A stretch of DNA of 64,000 bases from Isoetes taiwanensis (GCA_021234155.1 JAJEKV010000158.1:553820-617819); one strand, 5' to 3'; shown: positions 38,585 to 49,350, counted from the stretch's first letter. Translations and numbers: made by a program. The notes: generated from the sequence alone by a model not told the origin.

Positions 38585-39035
38585 GACCAGGGCTCCGAAT
38601 ATCCGGTCCCTCCACTCATGGTGGAGCCGACTATGTCTTTGCCCTAGCTACCTCTAGCTAAACCGACAATGACCCAGGAACTAAGGTCCAAACACCCGTC
38701 CTTCTCCACTCATGGTGGAGCTGACCATAGCCACTTACCTAAGAATGAGAAGAAAAGTGGACTTGGACTCAACATTCGGGTCCTCTCCACGCAAGGTGGA
38801 GCCGACTGTGCTCCTTTGAACAAGCCACTACAATTTTATTTTAACCTAATAAATAACAAGTCAAGTCGACGAACTCGGTAAGTGATCCTCTCCACTCTAG
38901 GTGAGCCGACTGCGTTCTGGAAACAAGCCATACCTTAAATCCTAGAAAAAATAAAATTTGATCATAGTGAAGTGGATCAACCTGGCACATGGTTCCTTCT
39001 GACTCTAGGTGGAGCCTAATTCTGCCTCTTTGAAA
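38585..39035 (+). repeat. Five tandem hairpin-bearing units (about 100-110 bp)
   Basis: Five units, with hairpins at about 38609, 38706, 38788, 38887 and 38998, each contain a variant of CCTCTCCACTCATGGTGGAGCC followed by GACTGTG and later a GAACAAGCCA word. TCCACTCATGGTGGA folds as a hairpin (TCCAC/GTGGA) with a 5-base loop. In later units the loop and one arm vary. The stem-forming core is the best-conserved part of each unit, while the spacers diverge. Confidence 0.7.
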
Positions 39036-39189
39036 TAAGCGATTCACAAATTTTAACTCATTTAAAGCTATAAAAAAAATGCAGGTGATGAACTTACTAA
39101 ATGAAGAATGTGTGTGCATAAGATTCCAGCTGGCCTAAATAAAAAAGCGCGACAAATTAAACCTCCGCAACAAAAAGTTAAAAGAATAA

Positions 39190-40010
39190 GAACAAAAAGA
39201 AGAAGATCGAAAAAATAAAAAACAAAGTGAAAATAGAAAATCAAGAAAAGAAAAATGATCAAGAAGAAAATAAGGGTGGGGAAGAAGAAATAAGGGAAGG
39301 GTCAAGATTGAAGGAAAAGCAATGGAAGGAGAGAAGAAGAAATGATGGGGGGGAGGGGGGAAGAGAAGAAGAGAACTCTAAGGGGAAGAGAGAATAGAAG
39401 GAGGGAAGAAGGGAAGAAGGGAAGGAAAGAAATATGAAGAGAAAAAAATAAGAGAAGGAGAGAAGAGATAAAAAAAACAAGAGAAGAAGAAAGAATCAAG
39501 AAGGGAAGAAAGAGAAAGAAAGAACAGGAATCAAGAGAAGAGAAGAATAGAAATCGAATAAGAGAAGAGAATAAGAGAATAAGAACAAGAGAAGAGAAGA
39601 ATAGAATAGAACAAGAGAAGAGAAGAATAGAATAGAATAAGAGAAGAGAAGAATAGAATCTAAGGGAAGAGAAAGAATAGAAGGAGAAAGAAGGGAAGAA
39701 ATAAGAGAAGGAAAAAGGAAGGAAACGAATATGAAGAGAAATGAGAGAAGAAGAGAAGAATGAGAGAAGAAGAGAAGAAGGAAGAAGAAAGAAGAGAAGG
39801 AAAAAGAAGAGAAGAAAATAAGAGAAATAAGAAGAGAAATGAGAGAAGGAGAGAAGAAATGAAGAAATGAGAGAAGAAGAGAAGAAGAGAATAAGAAGAA
39901 GAGAGAAAGAAGAGAAGGAAAGTAGAGAGTAGAAGAAGAAAGGAAGGGGAAAGAATAGAAGAGAAGAAAATGAGAAGAAATAAGAGAAGAAGAAAATGAA
40001 GAACACAAAA
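39190..40010 (+). repeat. Long nearly pure purine (A/G) tract of about 800 bases
   Basis: The + strand is almost entirely A and G, built from AGAAGAGAAG, GAATAGAA and AAGGGAAG words, and includes a G-run (GGGGGGGAGGGGGG) at about 39350. The Leu/Ser/Phe-rich frames on the minus strand (for example 234 residues) are products of this composition, not genes. Such mirror-symmetric purine runs can form triplex (H-DNA). Confidence 0.85.
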
Positions 40011-40089
40011 AACCTAGGCTAGTATGCACCTTTCAATCCAAAAACCTATTCAATCTAAAAATATGATGTACTAACTTTAGAATAGTTGC

Positions 40090-40290
40090 TTGCAAAAAGC
40101 GATCGCAGTAGCGCCTGCATCGCCCAAAAGCTCAAGAGGAAGCGAAAGAAAAGAGCGAAAGCCGGCCGCTTAAAAATTACAGAGCGTCGCATGCGACGTG
40201 ATCGCCGCATGCCACGCTCCGCGACGTATTTTGTTATAGCGACAAGCAGTGGACTTTTATATTTTTTTTGACGCCTTTAAATGTGACGCC
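40090..40290. repeat. Internal CpG-rich block with the 14-bp palindrome
   Basis: The block contains CGTCGCATGCGACG at 40185-40198 and further GCGAC/GACGCC words up to 40290. It matches the subterminal blocks of the same transposon but lies 7.5 kb from the right end, directly before the 1.06-kb array begins. Confidence 0.6.
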
Positions 40291-40299
40291 TAATAAAGT

Positions 40300-43200
40300 T
40301 TGTCCCTTTGGCTTATTTAGACAAGCCCGAGGCTCCTTCCCGGGAGAGGGGCCCCTCAACCCGGGAGGATCCAACTACTTGACAGGGGAACCAGTTCGGA
40401 GGGTGGTCATTAGCGCAGTGGTCTCCCTGGGAGCTACCGCTGTAAAGGGTCAGCCTTGAAATTTTTGGATCCTTCCTGGGGTCCTGACTCTCCCTCGTGG
40501 AGGGATCCCCAAGGTCCTCCGGGCCTCGCTTGACTCTGGGGAGGTGCCAAATTTGGTTGCCCCGCAGAACGGGCCGCTCCGAATCGCTCTAATACTCAAC
40601 CCCTTTGACCTAGACCTTCCAAAATTCCAAAATTGTATCGTAGTCGAGATGAATTAGGAATCCAAAATTGGCAAAAAATCGTAATTTACTGCATAACCGA
40701 CACTACGAATTTATGAATGTCTTGCCACCGCAAAAGCCGCCTCGACTTCTCTAATTGCCACACCTGGGAGGAGGATGTTTCTCCAAACTCCTTCCGCTGG
40801 CCCATACTCCGCTGCCCAAAGTCAGGCTTTCTCGGCTGTGTCCCAATCGGCAATGTACCAAGACTCGCCCCCCAAACGCAAACCCTTCTAGAACCCGGCA
40901 ACCCACATGGTTTATTGTTTGAAGGCCCTCTCCTTGTCGACCCGGCTTCGAATCTTGCGCCGTGACTCTGACGTGGAGTGGGGGTGTTGACGCCAGCACC
41001 TGACACCCTGCAACTCTTGGCCGCTGTCTCCCGAATTTCCTGAGCCCGGGACTACCTGCCACCTCCCTCTCCTGGACTACAATTTGGCTCGCCAATGGAC
41101 CTTAACATCGACATTGCCCAGGGGACCAAGTTCGCGGGCCGAAGATTGTAACCGCTTCCCCAAACGAAAACCCTTCTAGAACCCGGGTAACTCGCTGTGG
41201 TTTACGTTTCTGGAGGCCCTCTTGTCAGATTTGGCCGGAACCTTTGCGCCGTGTCTTGACGTGGAGTGGGGTGTTGACGCCAGAGCTGTGACCCTAAAAT
41301 CCCCGAAGTCGCTGTCTTTTAATTCTCTCCCTAAGGCTCCCTGGGACTTGACGGGCGACCTCCCTCCCCGGAATCGCAGAATTTGGCTCCGCCAATGGAC
41401 CTTAACGCCGACATTGCCTTAGAGACCAAGTTCGTGGGTTGAAGATTAATTGCCTCAAACGAAAAACCCTTCTAGAGCTCCTCGGCAACCCGCTGTGGTT
41501 TACGCTTCGAGGCCCCCGCCTTTGTCGACGGCCGGACCAGCCGTGTCTCGACGCGGAGTGGGGTAAAAAAAGGACGCGAGCGATGACCCTAAACTCTCAA
41601 AGTCGCTTGCCCCGAATTCAATTTATTACGAGTTAATCATTATGCCATCCATGTCAATAGCTTTAGGAAGCAACCGCTGAACAAGGGTATTCTTCTTTAT
41701 CCATATATGCCTTGATAATCAAAACACAACCATCATTACAAGCACCAAATCTAAACCCCAACCCGCAGGCAGAGTCTTTACTTTTCTGTAATCATTTAAC
41801 TTCATTCTATTAGTTATGATGTCAGAATCATTTTATCTTCATTCTAATAGTTATGATGCATATATTCTCAATGCAATCTTAGGACCAAGTATAACGCTCC
41901 AAATTGTACCAAGGTCAACCCCAAAACGATCCCACAAACTCCATTTCTTTGACCTAGCTAACCCTTTGACCTAGACCTTCTCCTGGGCAATTTCAAAACA
42001 TTAGAAATCCACCGCAAAAAATCGTAATTTATTTCGCACAATGTAACAATTCCTAATTTAAGGAATGTTCACATCGTTGAAAAGCGCCTCCGACTTCCCC
42101 ACTTGCTACACGGAGGAGGATGCACCCAAACTCCGGGCCTGCCTCCTTGCCCGTATTCGGTTGCGCTTCGGCCAGTCCCAAGTGCAACAGACCAAGTCTT
42201 CCCCAAAACGCAAACCCTTCTAAGACATGGCAACCCATGTGGTTTACTGCTTTGGAGCCCCTCCTTGTCGACTCGGGCGGGACCTTGGCGCTCGTGATTC
42301 TGACGTGGAGTGGGGTGTTGATGCTGCAGCGTGGACCCTAAACTCTGCTGGAAGCTGTTTCGCCTCGAATTTCATCTCCCCAAGGCCTGGGACTCACGGC
42401 ACCTCCCTCTCCTCCGAATCAAGGACGGCCTCGCCAATGGACTCAGAACGCCGACATTGCTCGGGACTAAGTTCGTGGGCCAAGACCACCCACCTCCAAG
42501 AAGCGCCAATCGTAGTTCATCGCATCACACTGTGAGTCAATTGGCCTAGGATGTGGATGCGGATACCATCGTGAGGGCGTGAGTGTTTTTCTTTGCAAAA
42601 CCACCTTGTAACTTGTCTCTAGGGTAATTTCGCCATTCCCGACGATTTGCGGTGGTCGATTTGGTTATTCCCGGCCTCCCCTAGTCTCGAACGACAAGAC
42701 ACCTGTTTCTACAAGGCCGACCTCGTGACGCTCATGGCTGACAAGTTCTCCTGACCGATCTGAATCTTTAACAGCCTCAAGAGGGGGCCTCCCCGAACTG
42801 AGGATCCAAATCTGGCTTGATAGGGGAACTGCCCGTGAGGATGGTCATTAGCGGCAAATGGGAGCGCTGTGAAGGGTCGCCGAACTTTTTTGGATCCCGG
42901 CCTTGGGGTCCTGGACTTCCCTCGTGAGGGATCCCTGTCCCTGCCTCATTGGACTTGGGAAGGGTGCCAGCCTCTGCTGTTCCCGGGCACCTGCCAGTTC
43001 CCGACTGCTCTAATGCTAACCTTTGACCTAGACCTTCTCCGAAAATTTCGAAAATTGGGTCATAAATGAGATGGATTAGGAATCAAATTGGCAAAAAACT
43101 TAATTTATTTTCGTACAATGCATTAATTGCGAATTTATGAATGTTTTCACATCATAGAAGCGCCCGACTTACTTGCCACATTCCGGGAGGAGTGATAGGC

Positions 43201-46200
43201 CCAAACTCCGCCTCCGCCGGCCTCTGCTCCATATTCTCACGAAGCTGCCGTGTCCCAAGTGCACGGTATTCGTTTTCACCCAAAACGCAAACCCTTCTAA
43301 CCTGCAACCCATGTGTTTACGCTTTGGAGGCCCCTCCTTGTCGCCTGCAAGTGGACCTTGCGCCGTGACTTGACGAGAGTGGGGTGCTGACGCCGTGAGC
43401 ATGGACCCAAAACTTCCTAAGCTTCTGCCATTCCCGAATTTCCTCTCCCAAGGCTCCTGGGACCTGGATTTTAATTCCCTCCCGACCGTGAATTTGGCTC
43501 GCTTAATGATTCCGAACGCCGACATTGCCCCGGGGACCAAGTTCCATGGGCTGCAGAGACCACCCGACTCCAAGAAGCGCCTAAAGTAGCTCACTTCCAT
43601 CACACTCGTAGTCAATTGGCCTAGGATGTGGATGCGGATACCGCTGTGGAGGGCGTGAGTGTTTTCTCTTTTGCAAACCGACCTTTAACTTGCCTCAGGG
43701 TACTCGCCATCTCGACCATTTGGCGGTGGTCGACGGTTATTCTGAGCCTCCCGCGCCCGGAACGACAAGACACCGCGGTTTCTACAAGGCCGACCTTCGT
43801 GGATGCCCCGCGGTTTGACAAGCTCCCGACCATCTGGAATCTTTTGGCCTTTCCCGAAGAGGGGCCTCTCGAACGGAGGATCCAACTACGGATAGGGGAA
43901 CCGGCCCTTGAGGGTGGGACATGCAGAGCGCCGCTGTAGTGGGCTGCCTCGAACTTTTTGATCCCGCCTGGGGTCCTGACGCCCCCTCTTGTGAGGGATC
44001 CTGCATGTCCCCGGCCCTGCTTGACTTGGGAAGGGTGCTACCTGGGCTGTCTCCGCAACGGCCTACCGACTGCTCTAATGCTAACCCTTTTGATCAGACC
44101 TCTCCAAAAATTTCGAAATTGGGCCGTAGGCCGAGATGGATTAGGAATCTAGTCAGCAAAATCAGAATTTATTTCTCATACAATGCATTAATTAAGTAAT
44201 TTATGAATGTCTTGCCACTGCAGGTTGCCTTCACTTCTACTTGCCACATTTGGAGGAGGTGACAGCCCAACCCGCCTCCACCGCCTCCCGCCATCCGTAT
44301 TCTCAATGAGCTTTTCTACCAGTCCTAAGTAACAGACAGTTCCCCGCCCAAAACGCAAAACCCTTCTAGAACCCTCGCAACCCAATAGGGTTTACGTTTT
44401 TGGAGCCTCCTTGTCGATTCTAAGCGGGACCTTGCTACGACTTGACGTGGAGTGGGGTGTTGACGCCAGAGCACTGACCTAAAATCCCCTAAGTCGCTGC
44501 TGCCCCGACTTCCTCCCAAGGCCCCGGGACTCGACGGCGACCTCCCTCTCCTAATCGTGATTTGCTCACGCAATGACTTAACGCCGACATTGCCCCTCGG
44601 GGACCAAGTTCCGCGGCCGTATGACCCTCACTCCGACCTCCAAGAAGCGCTTTAAAGTAGCTCACTTCCATCACATCAGAGTCAATTGGCGAGGATGTGA
44701 TGCGGATACCGCCGTGGAGGGCGTGAGTGTTTTCTTTTTGCAAAACCGACCTTGTAACTTGCTCTCTAGGTACTGGCCATTCCCATTTACTTGTGGTCGA
44801 TCACATTCGAAGCCTCCTGCCCGAACGACAAGACACCGCGGCTTCTACAAGGCCGACTCTGCATTCTGCTGTTTGACAAGTTCTCCTGACCGATCTGGAA
44901 TCTTTGGGCCTCTCGGTGAGGGGCTCCCGAACGGAGGATCCAACTACGGATAGGGAACCGGCCCGGGAGGGTGGCTGAGCAGCGCAGCCCCCGGGAGCGC
45001 CAGAAGGGCCGCCTGAACTTTTTTGGATCCCGCCTGGGGTCCTGACTTCCTCTTGTGAGGGATCCCCAGCGTCTTGGCCTGCTTGACTTAGAAGGGTGCC
45101 AATGGCTCGCAGAATTCGGCCGCCTCGACTGTTCTAATAAGCAACTCGACCTAGACCTTCTCCTAAATTTCAAAAATTGGGGTCAGTAGGCCGAGATGGA
45201 TTAGGAATCCACCGGGTAAAATCGTAATTTATTTTCAGACAATGCATTAATTGTGAATTTATGAATGTCTTGACATCACAGGTTTCCCACTTAATACTTG
45301 CCACATCGGGAGGAGGATGAGACTCAACCCGCCTCCGCTGGCCTCCCTTGGTTCGTATTCTACCGTAGTTTCCCGCCTGTGTCCCAAGTGCAATGTACTG
45401 TCCTCGCCCTCAAAATGCAAACCCTTCTAGGACCTAGCAACCTGCTGTGGTTTAATACGCTTTGGAGGCCCTCCTTGTCGTGACCGGGCGGACCTTGCAC
45501 TGTGACTGACGGGAGTGGGGGTGTTGACGCAGAGCACGGACCCTAAAATCCCCACCTGCCGCTGTCTCAATTTCCTCTCCCCAAGGCCCCGGGACTACTC
45601 ATGCACTCCCTCCTAGATCGGGGCGATTTGGCTCGCCAATGGACTCAAACGCCGACATTTGCCCCTGGGACCAAGTTCCGTACAAAAGACCACCCGACTC
45701 CAAGAAGTGCCAAAGTAGCTCACTTCCATCACACCTGAGTCAATTGGCCTAGATGTGGATGCTGGATAACGCCGTGGAGGGTTAGTGGAGTGTTTCTTTC
45801 TTGCAAACCGACCTTTGTAACTTGCTCCCCTAGGTAATTTCGCCATTCCCGACGATTTGCGGCCGACGCATATTCCGGAGCTCTCCTTGCCCGAACGACA
45901 AGACATCATGGTTTCTACAAGGCCGACTCAGACTTCCCGCTGACAAGTTATCCCTAATTTATCCGGAATCTGGCCTTCCCAAAGAGGGGCCCCCTAACGG
46001 AGGGATCCAACGGCTGATGTGGGAACCCAGTCTGGAGGGTGGTCATTAGCGTAGCCTCGGGGAGCCGCCAGGAAGGGCCGCCTTGGGAACTTTTTGATCC
46101 CGCCTGGGGTTCTGACTCTCCCTCTTGTGAGGATCTCAGAAGGTCCCGGCCTGCTTTGACTTGGGAAGCCCCCAACGAGCTGCCCCGACCGCTCTAATGC

Positions 46201-46940
46201 TAACCCTTGACCTAGACCTTCTCCCAAAATTTCGGTAAATCATCGTAGGCCGATGGATTATGAATCCAACCGGCAAAAAAATCGTAATTTATTTTCGTAT
46301 AATGCATTAATTATAATTTAGCAATGTCTCTACATCACAGTAAGATCCCCCGACTCTACTTGCCACACCTGGAGGGAGGATGTGCCCAAACTCCGCTCCG
46401 CCGGGCCTCCCCTTGCTCCGGCCTTCTGGCCGCAGCCTTCTCGGCCAGTCCCAGTGCAACAGTATCAAGTCCCTACCCCAAAACGAAACCCTTCTAACCC
46501 GGCAACCCATGCGGGTTTATTGCCGAGGCCTCTCCTCGCTGATCTCGGGCCGGGACCTGCGCCCGTGACTCGACGTGGAGTGGGGGGTGTCACGCCCAGA
46601 GCATTTTGACTTAAAATCCTGAGGGCCTCTAAGTGGTTCCGACCCCCTCCCCAAGGCCCCGGGGATCTGACGGCGACCTCTCTCCCGAATCGCGATTCGC
46701 TCAAAGGGACCTAACGCCGATATTGCCCTGGGACCAAGTTCCGTGGCCAGAAGACCACCCTGACCTCCAAGAAGCGCCAGTAGCTCTACTTCCATCACAC
46801 CTGAAATAATCGCTTTAGATGGGATGCTGGATAACGGCCGTGGAGGGCGGAGTGTTTTTCTTTTGCAAAAACCACCTTGTAACTTGCCCTAGGGTAATTT
46901 CTATCATTCCGCATTTATTTGCGGTGGTCGATTTGCCATT
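40300..46940. repeat. Tandem array with period of about 1.06 kb, five to six units
   Basis: Three independent anchors recur at regular distance. ACTTGCCACA-type words lie at about 42101, 43171, 44239, 45297 and 46358. The GCGGTGGTCGA word lies at about 42650, 43723, 44787, 45856 and 46918. GAGGATCCAACTAC lies at 43880, 44935 and 46003. A first, earlier unit (40.3-41.1 kb) is followed by two truncated sub-units of about 290 bp around 41.14-41.64 kb and a non-array insert. Units differ mainly by 1-4 base indels, so no reading frame is kept. The array is GC-richer than the AT-rich DNA around it. I treat it as a satellite-like array inside the transposon. Confidence 0.85.
41640..41930. other. Non-array insert interrupting the 1.06-kb array
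   Basis: AT-rich sequence unlike the flanking array. On the minus strand one frame reads CNDGCVLIIKAYMDKEEYPC and then stops. It also holds an internal direct duplication of TTCATTCTA(T/A)TAGTTATGATG (about 41801 and 41838). Origin unknown; possibly a captured fragment. Confidence 0.4.
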
Positions 46941-47460
46941 CATTACGTCATATACACACCGACGTGTTATATATCGTCATATTACAATGCATCGACGTGT
47001 CATATACGCCAAGAGCACGCCACATATACGTGACCGACGGTCATATACTTAACACATACCACATACGTCATATATAATGACGTTTACGCGACGCTGAAAT
47101 ATCCACCGGGCGCAGACATACCCCGTCAGCCCACTGTGCCGCCCAAGCCTGGCGAAGGCCACCGAAGGGCCAAGTAATCGCACGTCGCATGCAAACGCCC
47201 CAGGATGTGGATGGAGGATACCTGCCGTGGAGGGCGTGAGTGTTTCTTTCTTTGCAAACCGACCTTTGTAACTTGCGGTTCTAGGGTAATTTCGTCATTC
47301 CTGATGATCGCGGTGGTCGATTTGCCATTCATTACGCCACATATATATACCGGGACGCGGTCATATCGCCACATATATGTACCGGACGTTGTCATATACG
47401 CCACATACGCTACATATACGCATCGACGTGTCGGGTATACCTACATACGCCACATACATC
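46935..47460. repeat. AT/CG minisatellite and a 398-bp higher-order duplication
   Basis: Short units of the form CGCCACATA(TA)..CCGACGTGTCATATA repeat irregularly. The last part of an array unit (GGAGGGCG..TTTGCCATTCATTACG) occurs twice, at about 46840-46952 and about 47228-47338. Each copy is followed by the minisatellite, so the array end plus minisatellite was duplicated as one block. Confidence 0.6.
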
Positions 47461-47785
47461 ACATATACGACGCCGCATGCGACGGCCATTGCCAAACATC
47501 CACTGGCGAGACACCACCAGCGCCAAGCCCACTGCCACTGGCGGGCCAGCAATGTACGCCGGTGATGTGACGCGACGTCGCGAAGTATCCACTGGCGTGA
47601 CACCGCTGGCCCACCGGGCGCAAGCGCCCAATTGAGTGATGAACATCCGCCATCGCCACTTCGTCGACGTCAGACCACACGCTTCGCATGCGACGTGGTT
47701 CGCGACGGACGTCGCATTGACGCCGCATGGTGACGCGTATTTTGCGACGCCACGCCGCATGCACGCCGTAAAGCCCACGCCGCTA
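47460..47785. repeat. Right CpG-rich subterminal repeat block
   Basis: CGCCGCATGCGACG (47471), CTTCGCATGCGACG (47682) and further GACGTCGCATTGACGCCGCATG words occur in this block. It mirrors the left subterminal block and lies just inside the right terminus. Confidence 0.6.
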
Positions 47786-47793
47786 AATGTCCA

Positions 47794-47806
47794 TTCTCTT
47801 GTTGTG
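47794..47806 (-). repeat. Right terminal inverted repeat of the CACTA-like element
   Basis: TTCTCTTGTTGTG is the inverse of the left end CACAACAAGAAAA with one mismatch. Read inward it continues TGGACATTTAGCGGCG, typical of the entry into CACTA subterminal repeats. Confidence 0.6.
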
Positions 47807-47809
47807 ATC
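47807..47809. repeat. Target-site duplication ATC, right
   Basis: Identical to 32377-32379. Confidence 0.6.
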
Positions 47810-48418
47810 TCGCCCGCCAGTAACATGATGGCGTATGGTATTTGGCTTCGGCTACCAATTCCTCTTTCAAGAACAAGCCGCTTATACTTGCCCACCCGAT
47901 TCCATAATTTATGCACCAATTATCCTAATCGAGATCTTTCTCCTTTGACATGCTTGGATCTTTTCCTTGCCTTTCCGCCTCCTAAGGAGGGGAAGCTGGG
48001 TCAGTCACTCACTTAAGACCCAATTGTTGACATTCCAGCCCCTCGTAGCCGCTTGACATATGTTTTTCCATCATTCCTCCTTTCTTCGTGGAAGTAGGTA
48101 CACAGAGACATTAATAATGCCTACTTGTTCATTCTCCATCTCCAAAAGACAACCTCACATCCGCTCAAGGATGTGTGAGAAGGAGCCTAATTTTTGAGCC
48201 CATTCCACTTAAATAAGCGATACCACCTTTAATGCCATCCTATCAGCCCAGAACCCCATTGGGAACATCCACTCTAAATTTAAGGCCTCGAAATGGAAGC
48301 CCTGTGTCTCAGAATAAAAAATTATGTCCTGTTTTTGATCTCCTTGAGAGGAATTAGAGCTCCCCTTTTCCTCGGTCTGGGACCCTAATACTCTCAAATT
48401 CCAAGAGACTATCTTCAT
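47810..48418 (-). mobile_element. LINE ORF2 start: endonuclease domain, minus strand
   Basis: The frame beginning at 48418 reads MKIVSWNLRVLG, then QDIIFYSET, the hallmark N-terminus of plant L1 ORF2 (MKI-SWN-RGLG ... PDI--LQET). Asn-7 and the Glu of the SET/QET motif belong to the AP-endonuclease active site. The domain continues in shifted frames through NEQVGIINV (about 48125-48103) and a WVLS stretch (about 48025) where the GDFN motif would lie. It then runs into the transposon end at 47807. Frameshifts and stops mark it as inactive in this sequence. Confidence 0.7.
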
Positions 48419-49350
48419 TGAGTTTGGAGCCGAGTAACAGCTCCATGTTCACCTATAGACCTTTTTGCCTTTTGATCCGTGGGAAGGAGTAACAAAGATT
48501 GTTCATTGGATTCTTTAATGGAATCATTTTCTATTTCTTTCATCACTTCCTCCTCATCATCCCAACTTTCCGTATACCAGATGAGGGATCCTTCAACTCT
48601 TTTTAACTGCAAGCAAACGATGGCAAATATTTCTCCTTCCACAAGACTAAAGATACAACCTTCATTTGCACCCAACCCTCACAAAATATTCAGCTGAGGT
48701 TTCATTCTGACCAAATCAAGGTGAGCAACTGCTAGACTCCTTTCCTCCTCCCCAATGGTGTGAGGAAGGTGTTTGTTAGAACATCTCGTCACCGGGTTCT
48801 GGGGCTTCTCCATTTTTTTTAGCCTTTAGGAAGAGCTCCGTAATAGGAAGTGGAGACAACATTGTAGTCAATTGAGGCACCAGAAGGGAAACCTTGGGGT
48901 GAGCTTAGGTTCACTTTTATTCGTATCCAAGAGCCTCCCAAGAGGAGTAATCATTTCGTTCGGGGCAATTCAAAATTCTCATCGTGAAGAGACAAGGATC
49001 AATTTCTAAATGTTGTCAGGCAATATCTCCTCCGTAATTCTTTCTCGGAATTTGGATTGTTCAGACCTTTAACTTTGAGACATCCTCTGTAAATTGTACT
49101 TTTCTTTTCCATTCACTCCTCAATTTCTTTTCCACACCTTCCCGACTCCACCCTTTGTTTTTCCCTTCTCCTTTCTTCCCAATTCTCAGCTCTCCTTTTT
49201 TTCACCACTGCTTTTATTCGGCCTTTTGTCTTTCTTGCTTCCCTTGTTTGGCGTGATCCAATACCTCCTTCTCAAGCCTCCCCAAATTTTGTTCTTGTGA
49301 TATCTCCTTAACTTCTCTCTCCTTGATAAACTTCTTCCTCCATGTGCCTA
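48415..49350 (-). mobile_element. Probable LINE ORF1 remnant, minus strand
   Basis: Directly upstream of the ORF2 start, overlapping it by a few bases, is a minus-strand frame (48675-48415) of 86 residues rich in acidic residues (SWDDEEEVMKEIENDSIKES). Further upstream, broken frames give words such as LLDTNKSEPKL and IDYNVVSTSYYGALPKG. The second resembles the 'YE-LP--C' linker before the zinc knuckle in plant L1 ORF1, but no CCHC knuckle is preserved. ORF1 just before ORF2 is the L1 arrangement. Confidence 0.4.

Larger units (their letters stand above)
32380..47806. mobile_element. Putative CACTA-superfamily DNA transposon, 15.4 kb, non-autonomous
   Basis: The left end reads CACAACAAGAAAA and the right end is its inverse (TTCTCTTGTTGTG), matching in 12 of 13 positions if one A/G difference is allowed. 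Both are flanked by ATC. Canonical plant CACTA ends are CACTACAAGAAAA, so this is a CACAA variant. Immediately inside both ends are CpG-rich subterminal blocks with repeated GCGACG words, as expected for TNPA-type subterminal binding repeats. The interior holds an AT-rich left half, tandem arrays and a PPR fragment. I found no TNP2-like transposase frame, so the copy is probably non-autonomous or its transposase is decayed beyond recognition. It lies in minus-strand LINE sequence. Confidence 0.65.

Noticed and set aside
39302-40029. Long minus-strand frames (234 and 177 residues) of Leu/Ser/Phe
   Set aside because: They are the direct translation of the purine tract in two frames, with the same composition and no domain.
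43169-43615. 148-residue minus-strand frame in the 1.06-kb array, considered as a tandem gene family
   Set aside because: The equivalent frame is broken at different places in the neighbouring units, so no coding constraint is visible.
32380-47806. CRISPR-like or bacterial repeat system in the repeated blocks
   Set aside because: Repeat units are of kilobase or minisatellite size without regular short spacers, and all context is plant nuclear.
47410-47919. 169-residue minus-strand frame
   Set aside because: It runs across the transposon right end at 47806, joining unrelated sequences, so it cannot be an old conserved gene.
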